NCBI GenBank assembly: GCA_028293545.1
Contig: JAQGOP010000050.1
Coordinates: forward strand, 1 to 64,000
Source: Verrucomicrobiota bacterium
GTDB lineage: Bacteria > Verrucomicrobiota > Verrucomicrobiia > Opitutales > Opitutaceae
Direction: 5' to 3'
DNA: 64,000 bases
Part shown: piece after piece, positions 44,911 to 54,485 of the stretch
Numbering within the stretch: the first letter of the stretch is position 1
Layout of the letters: every line of letters starts with the position of its first letter
The notes under the pieces: model-generated
Seen by the model: the letters and a program-made list of their open reading frames with translations, nothing else
Told to the model about the DNA's origin: nothing
Database searches by the model: none
Position numbers and translations under genes: made by a program

Positions 44911-46011
44911 TTAGCCGCGTTGCGCGGCTTCGGACTCGATCATCTGGTCGTTGACGCGCTCGCCTTCGTTCGTCGGCAGCGGCGGCACGTACACGTAGGT
45001 CGGGTCGATGCGCTGGCGGCGCATGATGGGAATCAATTCCTTCCACGTCGCCCAAAGCCCATGCGGAGCCGGCGGGAGATCGTGGATGAGCGCGGCCCGC
45101 AGGCGCGGGAGATTATAAAACGGCACCGCGGGAAACATGTGGTGCTCCACGTGGTACTGCATGTTCCAGTAGAAGAATGCCGGCAGCCAGCTGCAGGTAT
45201 AGGTGCGGCAGCACAGGCGAAAATCCGGGGTGTTGGGCGACAGCCCCACATGCTGCGCCGCGCCGCATAACACCACGAGCCACGGGCAGTAGAGGCAGCC
45301 GAGGTTGACGATGACGATGAGAAACCAGTGGCCCGTGGCGATGAACGTCGCGGCGAGCGCGAGATGCCCGAACAAGACAATGCGCGCCCAGTGCGTGATC
45401 TCGCGGCGCTGTTCGATGTTCGTTTCCGGCACCACGCGCTGAAGCCAGGCGGCCCGGAAAAACCCATCGCGAGTCAGGTCGCCGCGTGCGGCCGCGAGCC
45501 AGAAGCGGAATAATTTAACGAGGCCGCTCGGGCTGAAAGTGAGCGCTGTGACGACGAATTTTATCCCGTACCAATCCAGCCCCTGCGGCAGGACCACTTC
45601 GCCATCGTGATCCGCATGGGTCGTGGCCTGATGGTGACGGATGTGGCTCGCGCGATAACCGGTCGGGTCGAACCAGCCGAGGAAGGAGTAAAGCTTCAGG
45701 AAAAACGTATTCCAAAATTGCCGGGCGAACGGCGTCTTGTGGCAGAGTTCATGGCAGGCGATCCCGCCGAAAAAACTGCCGTTGGTGCCGTGGACAAACA
45801 GCGCGGCCAGGAGCAGCGGCAGCGCCCAGTGCCAGGTGTCAACGTGGACGAGCCCGAAAACCCAATAGGCGAGCGCCCCGGTGAGCACGAAAAGCAAAGT
45901 CTGCGCGCCCGCCTGGAGAAACCCGCGAGCGTCGCTCTTCCTGATGAGCTGGCTCATTACCGCCTTGTCGACCTTGCAGCGGTACCAATTGATTTTGATC
46001 GCTTCGGCCAT
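44911..46011 (-). CDS. Fatty acid desaturase family membrane protein
   Basis: 366 aa. Three histidine boxes typical of membrane di-iron desaturases: HELCHKT, HIRHHQATTH and HVEHHMFP, set between hydrophobic pairs such as LLFVLTGALAYWVFGLVHVD and IGLAGATFIA-like segments. Inner-membrane enzyme that inserts double bonds or hydroxyls into acyl chains or related lipids; the exact substrate (fatty acid, carotenoid or other) is unclear. Encoded alone, with its stop beside a dispersed repeat. Confidence 0.85.
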   Translation of the reverse strand: MAEAIKINWYRCKVDKAVMSQLIRKSDARGFLQAGAQTLLFVLTGALAYWVFGLVHVDTWHWALPLLLAALFVHGTNGSFFGGIACHELCHKTPFARQFWNTFFLKLYSFLGWFDPTGYRASHIRHHQATTHADHDGEVVLPQGLDWYGIKFVVTALTFSPSGLVKLFRFWLAAARGDLTRDGFFRAAWLQRVVPETNIEQRREITHWARIVLFGHLALAATFIATGHWFLIVIVNLGCLYCPWLVVLCGAAQHVGLSPNTPDFRLCCRTYTCSWLPAFFYWNMQYHVEHHMFPAVPFYNLPRLRAALIHDLPPAPHGLWATWKELIPIMRRQRIDPTYVYVPPLPTNEGERVNDQMIESEAAQRG

Positions 46012-46093
46012 GGGGAAAACGGGGGAGTGTTAACCAAGGATCGCCCGGTTTGACACGATTTTTTTAAAGGCGGCGCGGTGGCCGGCGGCGGGC

Positions 46094-48112
46094 TTACGGC
46101 AGCGTCAGGGATCGGAGGCGCCAGCCGGTCGCGAAGTAAAACGTGCGGTCGATCCACGGCCCAGGGGTGTCGAGCTGGTCGTTCTCCGGTGCCCGCCAGG
46201 CCACCTCCATTTCGCAGGTGCCGGGTTTGATCCGGTAGAGGACGTGCTCGGTGATCCCGTAGACTCCGCCGGGACCATGAAAGAGGCAGAATTGAACCTG
46301 CTCCGGCATGCGTCCGAACTCCGGTGGCAACGCGGCTTCCGCGATCACCTTTCGCGCCGTCACGTCGAGGAGTGCGATCCGCGTGGGACCGGCACTCTTC
46401 GCGCCGAGCTGGTCGGCGGTATAGCGCGTGTGCCCGAGCAAGGCGTAAACCTGCCCGTGCCCGGCCGACGCCAGTGCGATCACGTCCGGCAGGTCTTTGA
46501 TGCCGAAATCCCCGTGATAAATTTCATGGTCGGCGATCGGATCCCAAATCACGAAGCCGCCATGCTGCGCCTTCGCTTTGGTCCCAGTCCCGCCTTCGAT
46601 GCTCATTCCGACAAGAAGCTGCTTGGCTTCCGGCATCCAGAGGAGGGAAAACGGCGAACAGTCGGGGAGAAGGTGGCGATGGCTGCCCGAGGCGAGCGTC
46701 TTCGGGTCGAGCCAAGTGAGCGTGCCGCCCCAAGTGCCGTAGTCGGGAAGATTGCCCACCCACATGCGCTCGCGAACCGCGCTGCCGTCGGCGGCGACTA
46801 ACGCCGGGACAATCGTCATCGCGATGGGACGAATGCCCACGTCGTCGAGGCGGCCGATGTCCCGCGGGTTGCCGTCGGAGTCGGCACCGAAACGCCAGGG
46901 CCGGCGTGGATCGTATAGCGAGAGGTTCGAGTGCGGATATGAACCGAACGCCATGGTGCCGTCGCTGAAGTTCGCAAGGGTGTAGGCCTCCCCGAGCATC
47001 AAGCTGCAGCGGCCGAGGTTGATCATGGCGGAGCCATCGGGTGCGCAGCGGAAGATATGCTCAGGCAGGAAACTCGAGCCGTAGATATTTCCGTCGGCGC
47101 CACGATGGAGGACAAACAGGTTCGTGCCGCCGCCCTTCCAATCGAGCGGGATGACCCGGGACGCGACCGCCGGGTTTGTGCTCACGAGCCTGATTTTCTG
47201 GAAGGTCCCCGCGCCCTCGTCTCCGTCGTCCCACGTCGCGATCGTCCCATCCGGCATCGGCAACGCGTCGCGAAACGGGACCGGCTGCGACCCGGCGGCG
47301 AAGTACGGCGGCAATGGCGCCGGCAGCGCGGTCACCGGCTCCAACCTATCTCCTTTGATGCGGAAGTTTCCCGCGTGAGTCTCGAGGTAAAGCAAGCCGT
47401 CGAGTCCCTTGTAGAAAAGGAGGCGCTGGTTTTTGTCTTCGGGCGAGGTCACGGGTCCCAGGTTTTTTTGCACGCCGGTGCTGGGATCGATCGCGATCAT
47501 GTGCGGGTGCACCACGCGCGTGAGCGCCGCGAGCGTCCCATCCGCGCCCCACAGCGGATAAAGATATTTGTCCGTGGGATCCATCGACCCGAACCGTTTG
47601 AATTCACCGGTCGCGGGATCGAAACGCGTGAGCGAGCAATCGGGATAACCACCGATCCAGATGAAGCCGTCCGGGGCCTCGGCGATGCCCGTGGGAAAGG
47701 TCGCGTGTTCGCCGTCGATCGCGCCGAGGTCCTCCAGGCCGCGCTCGGGACGCGCCGGGTCGTAGCGCAACAGGTGACCGTCGACGTGGGCGCCGATGTA
47801 GAGGATCCCGTTGCGCGGGCTGCGAAACGAGGCCGTCGGATACTGCTGCTTCGACGACGGGGCGTTGAATTGCCGGCAGTGCCCCGTGGCGAGATCGATA
47901 TCGAGCACGAAGAGTCCACCGTTGTTTTGCCCCATGGATGCCAGCAGCGACGCCTTCCCGTCAGGCCCGCGCCCGGGATGAAGGCGCACCCAATTGACCG
48001 CCTTTACCGGCACCCCGAGTTCGCGCACGACAACTTCGGCGGACGTGGCCAGGGCCGCGAGACAGCCGGCGAACGAAAGGGCGAAAGCGAGGAGAAGACG
48101 GTGGAAAATCAT
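46094..48112 (-). CDS. Exported beta-propeller-like protein, copy 1
   Basis: 672 aa from ATG 48112, signal peptide LLLAFALSFAGCLAALA. Repeated blades with motifs such as NGGLFVLDIDLATGHCRQF, FIWIGGYPDCSLTRFDPATG, TMAFGSYPHSNLSLYDP, WVGNLPDYGTWGGTLTWLDP. The pattern (blade with W/G-x-x-x-G, sugar- or peptide-binding-like loops) suggests a seven-bladed propeller of SMP-30/streptogramin lyase type. No catalytic residues can be named. It is a close paralogue of the gene just upstream and shares the opening VRELGVPVKAVNWVRLHPG and the end FYFATGWRLRSLTLP with it. Tandem, eight bases apart. Confidence 0.72.
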   Translation of the reverse strand: MIFHRLLLAFALSFAGCLAALATSAEVVVRELGVPVKAVNWVRLHPGRGPDGKASLLASMGQNNGGLFVLDIDLATGHCRQFNAPSSKQQYPTASFRSPRNGILYIGAHVDGHLLRYDPARPERGLEDLGAIDGEHATFPTGIAEAPDGFIWIGGYPDCSLTRFDPATGEFKRFGSMDPTDKYLYPLWGADGTLAALTRVVHPHMIAIDPSTGVQKNLGPVTSPEDKNQRLLFYKGLDGLLYLETHAGNFRIKGDRLEPVTALPAPLPPYFAAGSQPVPFRDALPMPDGTIATWDDGDEGAGTFQKIRLVSTNPAVASRVIPLDWKGGGTNLFVLHRGADGNIYGSSFLPEHIFRCAPDGSAMINLGRCSLMLGEAYTLANFSDGTMAFGSYPHSNLSLYDPRRPWRFGADSDGNPRDIGRLDDVGIRPIAMTIVPALVAADGSAVRERMWVGNLPDYGTWGGTLTWLDPKTLASGSHRHLLPDCSPFSLLWMPEAKQLLVGMSIEGGTGTKAKAQHGGFVIWDPIADHEIYHGDFGIKDLPDVIALASAGHGQVYALLGHTRYTADQLGAKSAGPTRIALLDVTARKVIAEAALPPEFGRMPEQVQFCLFHGPGGVYGITEHVLYRIKPGTCEMEVAWRAPENDQLDTPGPWIDRTFYFATGWRLRSLTLP

Positions 48113-48120
48113 GGTGGAAA

Positions 48121-50172
48121 TTATTGGGGCAGCGTCAGCGCGCGCAGGCGCCAGCCCGTCGCGAAGTAGAATTGGTCGCCCACGATGGGTCCGACGACGT
48201 CGATGACATTGGGATCCGACGCGGTCAGCCAAACGGTGCCTTCGTGCGCGTGCGGCTGGGACTCCTGCCAAACGCGTTCGACGTCACAGGTGCCTGGCTT
48301 GATGCGGAAAATACAATACGCCGTGGCGCCGTAAGCCTGGCCGCGCGCATCGGTCTTCAGTGCGAAAAGCCCGTGCCACGAAACGGGCCCGAAATCTTTC
48401 GGCAGCCACGCGCTGGCCACGACCCGCCGCTGCATGGGATCGATCAGGACCAGGCGCGGCGCGATTGCGGGCGCACCTTGGGAAAGGATGTGGTCGCCGC
48501 GGCCGAGCAACGCGTAGACCAGGCCGTTCCCGGCCGCGGCGAGCGATGAAACGTCCGCGAGGTCGTCGAGCCCCAGGTCGCCCGACCAGGCAAGTTCATC
48601 CTTGCCCGGATCCCAGAGCGCAAACGCGCCGGCCTGCCGTTTTGGTTTTGCCCCCGTGCCGGCTTCGATGCTCAGGCCGACGAGGATCTGTTTTTGCGCG
48701 GGAAGATAAAGCAGCGCGGCCGGGGACAATTCCGGCACGATGCCGCGGTGGGATTTTTTCTCGCCGTTCTTCGGATCGAACCACGCGAGCGTTCCCCCGA
48801 CCAATCCGTAGTCGGGCGCCGAGCCCATCCAGATTCGTCCATCGGGCGTGTGGATCAGGGCGTTGGGTCGATAACCGATCGGGTCGAGGCGCCCCAGGTC
48901 GCGCGGGTTGTCATTCGGCCCGGTTCCAAAATGACGTGGCTTGGCCGGATCGTAGACGGACAGCCGCGCCTCGGGGTAGGAGGCGAGGTAAACTTTGTCG
49001 TCCAAGGTGGTAAGCGAATACGCCTCGCCCATGGCGAAGGTATGTTTGCCCAAGTCTTCGAGCGGCGGGCGCGGGCCCGGTTTCGCCGCGGCTTCGGAGG
49101 GCATCTCCTCCGCTCGGGCCCGGAAAAGGTGATTCGGCATGTAACTGGATCCGTAGAGGTCGCCGCCGGGACCGACATCGAACACGTGAAGATTGGAGCC
49201 GCCGCCGACCCAATCGAGCGTGAGTTGGCGCGAGGGCAGGAGTGGGTTGATGTTCGTCACGAGCACGTGACGGGGGGTGCCGCCGCCGACGTCGTTGTCA
49301 TCGGTAAATTGAACCATCCACCCGCCGGGCATGACGAGTGGCGCCTGGTAGCGATGCGTGCCGGCAATCGGGATGCCGGCGAGTAACACGGGAATTTCGT
49401 CCACCGGCGTGAGGTTCATGCCATCGACGCGGAATTTGCCCGCGTGCGAATCGAGGTAGAGCCGACGGTCGATCCCTTTCACCAATTTCAGGAACTGCGA
49501 TTTATCGGTGGTATCGATGATCGCCGGGCCGGCCTCGCGGTGTTCGCCCGTCGCGGGATCGATCACGATGAGATGCGGGCGCAAGACTTTGACGATCGCG
49601 GCGAGCGAGCCATCGTCGCCCGCGAGCGGATAGAGGTAATTGTCCACCTCGTCCATTTTTCCGAAACGCGTGAACGCATTCGTCGCCGGGTCGAATTTGA
49701 CGAGGCGCGCGCCGTTGCACGTTCCCATCCAGATTGCGCCGTCGGGCGTTTCGGTGAGGCCGGTTGGAAAGATGGCATCATTGGGATCGATTTTCCCCAG
49801 GTCCTCGATCCCGCGCTCGGGATGCTCGGCGTCGAAGCGGTGCAGGTGCCCATCCCACGCCGAGCCGATGTAGAGGATGCCGGTGCGCAACGAGCGAAAC
49901 GCGGCGGTGGAAAACGTGGAGGTGTCGCGGTGCTGCACCGGGAATTGCCGGCAGTGACCGGTTGCGAGATCGATCGCGATCACGAAGAGTCCGCCATTGT
50001 TCTGGCTCATGGTGGCGAGCAACGATGCTTTGCCATCGGCGGTTTGGCCGGGATGGAGGCGAACCCAGCTCACGCCCTTGACCGGGATCCCGAGGTCGCG
50101 GACCGCAAGGCTGGCGGCGCGAAAGGGGCTCGCAGCCACCAGGGCGATCGCGAGCACGCAGGCCAGTTTCAT
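48121..50172 (-). CDS. Exported beta-propeller-like protein, copy 2
   Basis: 683 aa from ATG 50172, signal peptide MKLACVLAIALVAASPFRAA. Same fold and many identical blade motifs as the downstream copy: VRDLGIPVKGVSWVRLHPG, NGGLFVIAIDLATGHCRQF, WMGSAPDYGLVGGTLAWFDP, FYFATGWRLRALTLP. It differs in loops of the middle blades. The two genes are eight bases apart and co-directional, so they form one operon. Divergent from a DegT aminotransferase gene. Function not known. Confidence 0.72.
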   Translation of the reverse strand: MKLACVLAIALVAASPFRAASLAVRDLGIPVKGVSWVRLHPGQTADGKASLLATMSQNNGGLFVIAIDLATGHCRQFPVQHRDTSTFSTAAFRSLRTGILYIGSAWDGHLHRFDAEHPERGIEDLGKIDPNDAIFPTGLTETPDGAIWMGTCNGARLVKFDPATNAFTRFGKMDEVDNYLYPLAGDDGSLAAIVKVLRPHLIVIDPATGEHREAGPAIIDTTDKSQFLKLVKGIDRRLYLDSHAGKFRVDGMNLTPVDEIPVLLAGIPIAGTHRYQAPLVMPGGWMVQFTDDNDVGGGTPRHVLVTNINPLLPSRQLTLDWVGGGSNLHVFDVGPGGDLYGSSYMPNHLFRARAEEMPSEAAAKPGPRPPLEDLGKHTFAMGEAYSLTTLDDKVYLASYPEARLSVYDPAKPRHFGTGPNDNPRDLGRLDPIGYRPNALIHTPDGRIWMGSAPDYGLVGGTLAWFDPKNGEKKSHRGIVPELSPAALLYLPAQKQILVGLSIEAGTGAKPKRQAGAFALWDPGKDELAWSGDLGLDDLADVSSLAAAGNGLVYALLGRGDHILSQGAPAIAPRLVLIDPMQRRVVASAWLPKDFGPVSWHGLFALKTDARGQAYGATAYCIFRIKPGTCDVERVWQESQPHAHEGTVWLTASDPNVIDVVGPIVGDQFYFATGWRLRALTLPQ

Positions 50173-50338
50173 CCGCGTGAACCAATCCCCCGACGCAGCC
50201 AGCGGCAACGGGCTTTTTGTGTTTATTCAACGTCGGCGGGCGTGCGCCGCCCCGTGGCCGGCAGGTTGGGAGGCGCGCGGCGCGCTTCCCGCGTTTTCAG
50301 GTTTGTCATTCGGCGCCGGCGGCAAATTGACTGTGGCG

Positions 50339-51583
50339 ATGACTGCTCCCGCTTTACGACCGCGCCCGGCGCCTGGCCTCGGATTCCAAGCCATCGGCCA
50401 GGAGGAGGAGGCGCTGGTGCTCGACGTGCTCCGCCGCAAGGAACCGTTTCGCTATTACGGCAACGACCCGGCGAAGCCGCCGCCGATGGCCGCGTTGTTG
50501 GAAAAGGAATTTCGCGAGTACGTCGGCACGGATTACGCGCTGGCGGTGTCGAGCGGTTCCGCGGCGTTGGAAGTCGCGATGGCCGCCTGCGGCATTGGCC
50601 CGGGCGATGAGGTGATTGTGACGGCTTGGAGCTGGATCGCGTGCTTCACGACGATCGTGCGCGTGGGCGCGCGTCCCGTGCTCGCGGAGATCGACGAGTC
50701 GCTGAACATCGACCCGAAGGAAATTGCGCGGCTCACCACGCCGAAGACGCGGGCGGTGATGGTCGTTCACTACCAGGGCGTGGCGGCGGCGATGGAGCCG
50801 ATCATAATGGAAGCGCATCGCCGCGGGCTCTACGTGATCGAGGACTGCGCGCAGTCGCTGGGCGCGCGTTACCGCGGACGCCACATCGGGACGTGGGGCG
50901 ACGTCGGGACGTACAGTTTCCAGTTCAACAAGGTCGCGGCGGCGGGCGAGGGCGGGATGATCGTGACGCGTGACCAGCGGATTTTTGAGCGGTCGGTGCG
51001 GATGAGCGACCTCGGCAACTATCGGCCCGTGCATGCGGCGCAGGCGCCGGCGCGCGAGCCGGCGTTTTGCGGCGCGCAGTTTCGCATGTCGGAGCTGACC
51101 GCCGCGGTGACCCTGGCGCAGCTGCGGAAGGTGGAAAAAATCCGCCAGCATTGCCGTGCGCTGCAGGCGCGCGTGCTGTCGCGCATCCAGGGTTTGCCGG
51201 GCCTGAAGTTGCGCCCGATTGCGGACCCGGCGGGCGACATGGGATTTGAGCCGTACCTGCTACTGGATAATCCGGACCTGGTCGGGCCGTTCCGCGACAA
51301 GCTCGACGCGCGAAATGTCAACTGCGGCCAGCGCACGGGAACGTACCCCCAGTACAACCGTGATTACGTGAAGACCGGGCTGGCGTACGTGCCGGCGATG
51401 TCGCCCTTCCGGGACATCAAGCCCTGGCCGGCGCCGGGTTATCGCGCCGAGGACTTCCCACGCACCGAAGACCTGACGAAGCGCTTCATCGCATTGCCGA
51501 TCGGCTGGCTCTACACCGCCGAGGACGCCGACCATATCGCGGACTCAATCATCGCGGTGCACCGCGAGATTTTCGGCGGGTGA
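50339..51583 (+). CDS. DegT/DnrJ/EryC1 family PLP-dependent aminotransferase
   Basis: 414 aa from ATG 50339. EEFREYVGTDYALAV-type opening (KEFREYVGTDYALAVSSGSA), GDEVIVTAWSWIACFTTIV, VIEDCAQSLGARY with the PLP-phosphate region, and YSFQFNKVAAAGEGGMIVT with the Schiff-base Lys followed by GEGG, all as in sugar aminotransferases. Family members aminate keto-sugars or serve as sensor-like paralogues. The gene is divergent from the propeller operon. A second DegT gene is at 60913, with a different active-site tail (SFNDFKHIACGDGG). Confidence 0.87.
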   Translation: MTAPALRPRPAPGLGFQAIGQEEEALVLDVLRRKEPFRYYGNDPAKPPPMAALLEKEFREYVGTDYALAVSSGSAALEVAMAACGIGPGDEVIVTAWSWIACFTTIVRVGARPVLAEIDESLNIDPKEIARLTTPKTRAVMVVHYQGVAAAMEPIIMEAHRRGLYVIEDCAQSLGARYRGRHIGTWGDVGTYSFQFNKVAAAGEGGMIVTRDQRIFERSVRMSDLGNYRPVHAAQAPAREPAFCGAQFRMSELTAAVTLAQLRKVEKIRQHCRALQARVLSRIQGLPGLKLRPIADPAGDMGFEPYLLLDNPDLVGPFRDKLDARNVNCGQRTGTYPQYNRDYVKTGLAYVPAMSPFRDIKPWPAPGYRAEDFPRTEDLTKRFIALPIGWLYTAEDADHIADSIIAVHREIFGG

Positions 51584-51606
51584 CTTGGGCGGAGCGAAAT
51601 TTTTCC

Positions 51607-51769
51607 CGCGGAATCCGCGGATCAACGCGGATTCCAAACCACCAGACCTGATTTTACGGGAGGACACCGAGGAGGACCGAGGCATAATAGATCCGACTCG
51701 GCCTTCCTCGGTTTGTCTCCTGTGGAAAATACCCTGGCATTAGAATCGCGTTGATCCGCGGATTCCGCG
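51607..51769. repeat. Inverted repeat with 23-bp perfect arms
   Basis: Left arm 51607-51629 (CGCGGAATCCGCGG start, ATCAACGCG end), right arm 51747-51769 its exact complement; the spacer contains further complementary GAGGACCGAGG-like pieces. It fills the gap between convergent genes. Confidence 0.8.
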
Positions 51770-51806
51770 CGAAAAATTCCCCCTCGGGGCGACGAAGTCG
51801 CGGGAT

Positions 51807-53765
51807 TTACGTCACCCGGAAGTTCCCCTTGCGGAGCGGGAAGATCGGATAACCCAGGCGGTTCGAGCTCACGCGCTCGAGCTCGAGCGCAACCGTGTAA
51901 TTGTGCGTCACGAAGCGGAGGAACTCGATGCGGTCGATGCTGAGCACGCGGTTGCGGCCCTTCGCTGCGACCTGCGCGGTGGAGGGGCTGTTCTGGAGCA
52001 GGCCGATTTCACCGAAGAAATCGCCGCCATGAATCACCGCCAGGCGCCGGCCGCCGCGCGTCACGCTGGCGTCGCCTTCGAAGATCACGAAGAAGTCCTG
52101 GTTGAACTGGTTCTCCGGGAAAATCACGGTGCCGTCCTCGAGGTCGGTAATGGCCGACAGCGACGCGAACCGCTCGACCGCCTGGTAGTGCCAGTTTTGG
52201 CAGAGCGGGATGCGCTTCAGGAATGAAAGTTTCAGCACGGTGTTCGCGAGGGTGGTGCGCGGCATCTTCGCGATCGCGATCTCGTCGGCCTCCTTGCGGT
52301 CGATGGTGAACAACGTGACGGGCGAGAGCGTGCGGACGAAGTACTCGGGATTTTTTGGATCCGCGACGTCGTGGAGGCCCACGATATCGCCCTCGCTCAA
52401 GACCTGCACGCGGCGCAGCTGGCCGGACGGGCCTTTTCGATACAGTGCGACGCGGCCTGCGACGATCAGCGAAATCCTCGTGGAAACCGGGCCGTATTCG
52501 GACAAGGCCTGCCAGGCGTTATGTCGCGTCACGAACATCTTGTGCGCGAGCTGCTGCCGGTCAGACGGAGGCAGCGTGCGGAAAAGCGGGGATTCGTTCA
52601 CCGCCTTGACGCGGTCCCCTTCGACGAGCGTGAGCTTCTTCGCGCCAAACCAGCGCCGGTGCCAGAGGCGGATAACGCTGCGGCGGGTACGCGCATGTTC
52701 GCGGGCGACGTAGTAGAGTTCCCACGCCAAATACGCGGTCGAAAGGAGCAGCAGGGAGCCACTGATCGCGAGCAGGACGCGGAAGCCATTCGCTTCCCAG
52801 AATCCCATCGTCCACGGCGGAACCTCGGTGAGGCGACCGGCCACGTAAATCACGGCGAGCGTCCAAATGATGCCGTAGAGCAGGCGCATCCACGTATCCG
52901 GGTGACGGATCGCGCGGCGCAGCATTTCCCAGCGTTTTTTCGGGCGATGATTGGGCGGAAAAACAAATTCGTGCTCCGCGTCGCTTAACTGCCCGCCGCG
53001 ATTGAAGCCGATCAGCGCGGGAATATTCCCGCCGAGGATCGGGCGCAGGCTGACCGCGAGCGCGACCAGCGGAAGGAAGCCCCAATCGGGTTTCTGCCAC
53101 GCCGTGATGCCCGCCGTGGTCGCGAGGATCGCGGGGCGCGCCAAGGCCGCCGCGCGCTGGGCGATGGCGGGCAGCATGATCACGTCGCTCGCATCGACCG
53201 CGAAAATCCAGGTCAGCCGCCACCAGCGCCACGGCAAGGGCAGCACTTCGCCACCGCCACCGCGCACGAGGCATGCCGCGATGACCGAGCCGAGGCTCAA
53301 GGAAAGGCCGACCAGCGCGACGCCGATGACGACGTCGAGGATCGAACCCGGCAGGCTCGGGGGGAAAGTGAAGGCCCCGGCCACCCCGGCCACGAGGAGC
53401 AGCATCAAGGGGCGCACGACCGTCGAGGCACGGATGCCGACGGGCCAGCCGTAGACCGGCGCAACGGAGACGGTCACGCCCGGCTCGATCAGGACTTTCT
53501 TTTGAACGGCCTTGAGGATCAGCTCGTAGAATTCCCCGAGCGGAAGGCACACGCGGGCGTCAAGGGCGTTGGCAAGGACCGTCGGAACGGATCGCGCCTC
53601 GGCGAAAAACTCGAGGATCCGCCACTGGCCCCTCGTGACGCGCAAATACGTCTTCGTGGAGGCGTTCTTGATGATGTGCAGGCCGCCGACCAACTCGCTG
53701 TGCTGAAGATCGGGAGCGAGAATGAAACTCTGGGCCGCGAGCGTTAGATGTGGGTCCATTGCCAT
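51807..53765 (-). CDS. Membrane protein resembling an M50 metalloprotease without catalytic motifs, with cNMP-binding domains
   Basis: 652 aa. Residues 1-100 look like the PqqD-like arm of peptide zinc metalloproteases (YLRVTRGQWRILEFFAEARS). Residues 110-345 contain six or so hydrophobic segments. The segment SLGSVIAACLVRGGGGEVLP corresponds to the HELGHALACRRFGGEV region of those proteases, but His and Glu are missing. VALAVSLRPILGGNIPALIG takes the place of the NPxxxxDG motif, also without Asp. The aligned VDASDVIMLP is retained. From about 385, VNESPLFRTLPPSDRQQLAH and ISLIVAGRVALYRKGPSGQL, then a second unit with VIFPENQFNQDFFVIFEGDA and HGGDFFGEIGLLQNSPSTAQ form two cyclic-nucleotide-binding-like domains. 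A cNMP-responsive membrane regulator is the best guess. Confidence 0.6.
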   Translation of the reverse strand: MAMDPHLTLAAQSFILAPDLQHSELVGGLHIIKNASTKTYLRVTRGQWRILEFFAEARSVPTVLANALDARVCLPLGEFYELILKAVQKKVLIEPGVTVSVAPVYGWPVGIRASTVVRPLMLLLVAGVAGAFTFPPSLPGSILDVVIGVALVGLSLSLGSVIAACLVRGGGGEVLPLPWRWWRLTWIFAVDASDVIMLPAIAQRAAALARPAILATTAGITAWQKPDWGFLPLVALAVSLRPILGGNIPALIGFNRGGQLSDAEHEFVFPPNHRPKKRWEMLRRAIRHPDTWMRLLYGIIWTLAVIYVAGRLTEVPPWTMGFWEANGFRVLLAISGSLLLLSTAYLAWELYYVAREHARTRRSVIRLWHRRWFGAKKLTLVEGDRVKAVNESPLFRTLPPSDRQQLAHKMFVTRHNAWQALSEYGPVSTRISLIVAGRVALYRKGPSGQLRRVQVLSEGDIVGLHDVADPKNPEYFVRTLSPVTLFTIDRKEADEIAIAKMPRTTLANTVLKLSFLKRIPLCQNWHYQAVERFASLSAITDLEDGTVIFPENQFNQDFFVIFEGDASVTRGGRRLAVIHGGDFFGEIGLLQNSPSTAQVAAKGRNRVLSIDRIEFLRFVTHNYTVALELERVSSNRLGYPIFPLRKGNFRVT

Positions 53766-53778
53766 GGGAGTCAGCGAT

Positions 53779-54210
53779 TCAGCTACCGCTCTCCGAATCT
53801 GCCCACGCTTCGTTCACCGCCTGGATGAGGTCGGAGTTGGCGAAGGGTTTGTGCAGCAGCCGGATCCCGCTGAGATCAGCCGGCCACCATGCCGCATCGG
53901 CCAGGCGGCCGCTGATAAAAATCACCTTAAGTTTTTTGTACTGCGCCCGCATCTGCCGCGTCAGGGACAAGCCATCGGTGTTCGGCATGATCACGTCGCA
54001 GATCATCAGCGACGGAGGCGTGGGCGCACTCTTCGCCTGGGCAAACGCCGACTGCGCGCCATCGGCTACTCGCACCTCAAATCCTTCCGTCACCAACACA
54101 GTTTCAATCAGCTGCCGAATCGAAGTTTCGTCGTCCACGAGCAGGATCCAACGCGAAGGACTTGATTCTGCATCGTCTCCTGATTTGTGGGAAGAAGGTG
54201 ATTTCGACAT
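53779..54210 (-). CDS. Single-domain response regulator (CheY-like)
   Basis: 143 aa from ATG 54210. Ser-rich N terminus, then RWILLVDDETSIRQLIETVL, phospho-Asp in SLMICDVIMPNTDG, Ser in VIFISGRLAD and Lys in RLLHKPFANSDLI. No output domain. The gene is thirteen bases upstream of the cNMP membrane protein gene on the same strand, so the two are co-transcribed; phosphorylation may be relayed to a kinase encoded elsewhere. The upstream DNA (54211-54485) is AT-rich. Confidence 0.86.
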   Translation of the reverse strand: MSKSPSSHKSGDDAESSPSRWILLVDDETSIRQLIETVLVTEGFEVRVADGAQSAFAQAKSAPTPPSLMICDVIMPNTDGLSLTRQMRAQYKKLKVIFISGRLADAAWWPADLSGIRLLHKPFANSDLIQAVNEAWADSESGS

Positions 54211-54485
54211 TGAAAAATTTCTGCGGTGACAGGGTGAGCGCCTCACGCGAGATCCAATAAACGCGAAGGGCGGGGATAGTTAAATCGGTTTCAAACCTTA
54301 GCTTCTGCACAGAAAATTTACCATCAAATATTAAACACTGCCCATCAATAGCTTAAACCCTTATTACAAACAGTGTGCATTGGTAGGCGCATCCATAGGA
54401 CTTTCCTAAACGTCGGCGGGCGGTTTCCGAGATATCTTTGGTAACACGTCCGCGAGAATCGAGGGCGCCGTAAATTGGACGAAGC
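54211..54485. other. AT-rich intergenic region upstream of response regulator
   Basis: The stretch 54290-54400 is markedly AT-rich relative to the window (e.g. CAAATATTAAACACTG), with a dispersed inverted pair ACACTG/CAGTGT at about 54330 and 54370. It should contain the promoter of the response regulator gene. No gene or RNA is recognised. Confidence 0.45.

Noticed and set aside
51807-53765. Active M50 zinc protease
   Set aside because: HExxH and NPxxxxDG motifs are not present in the corresponding segments.
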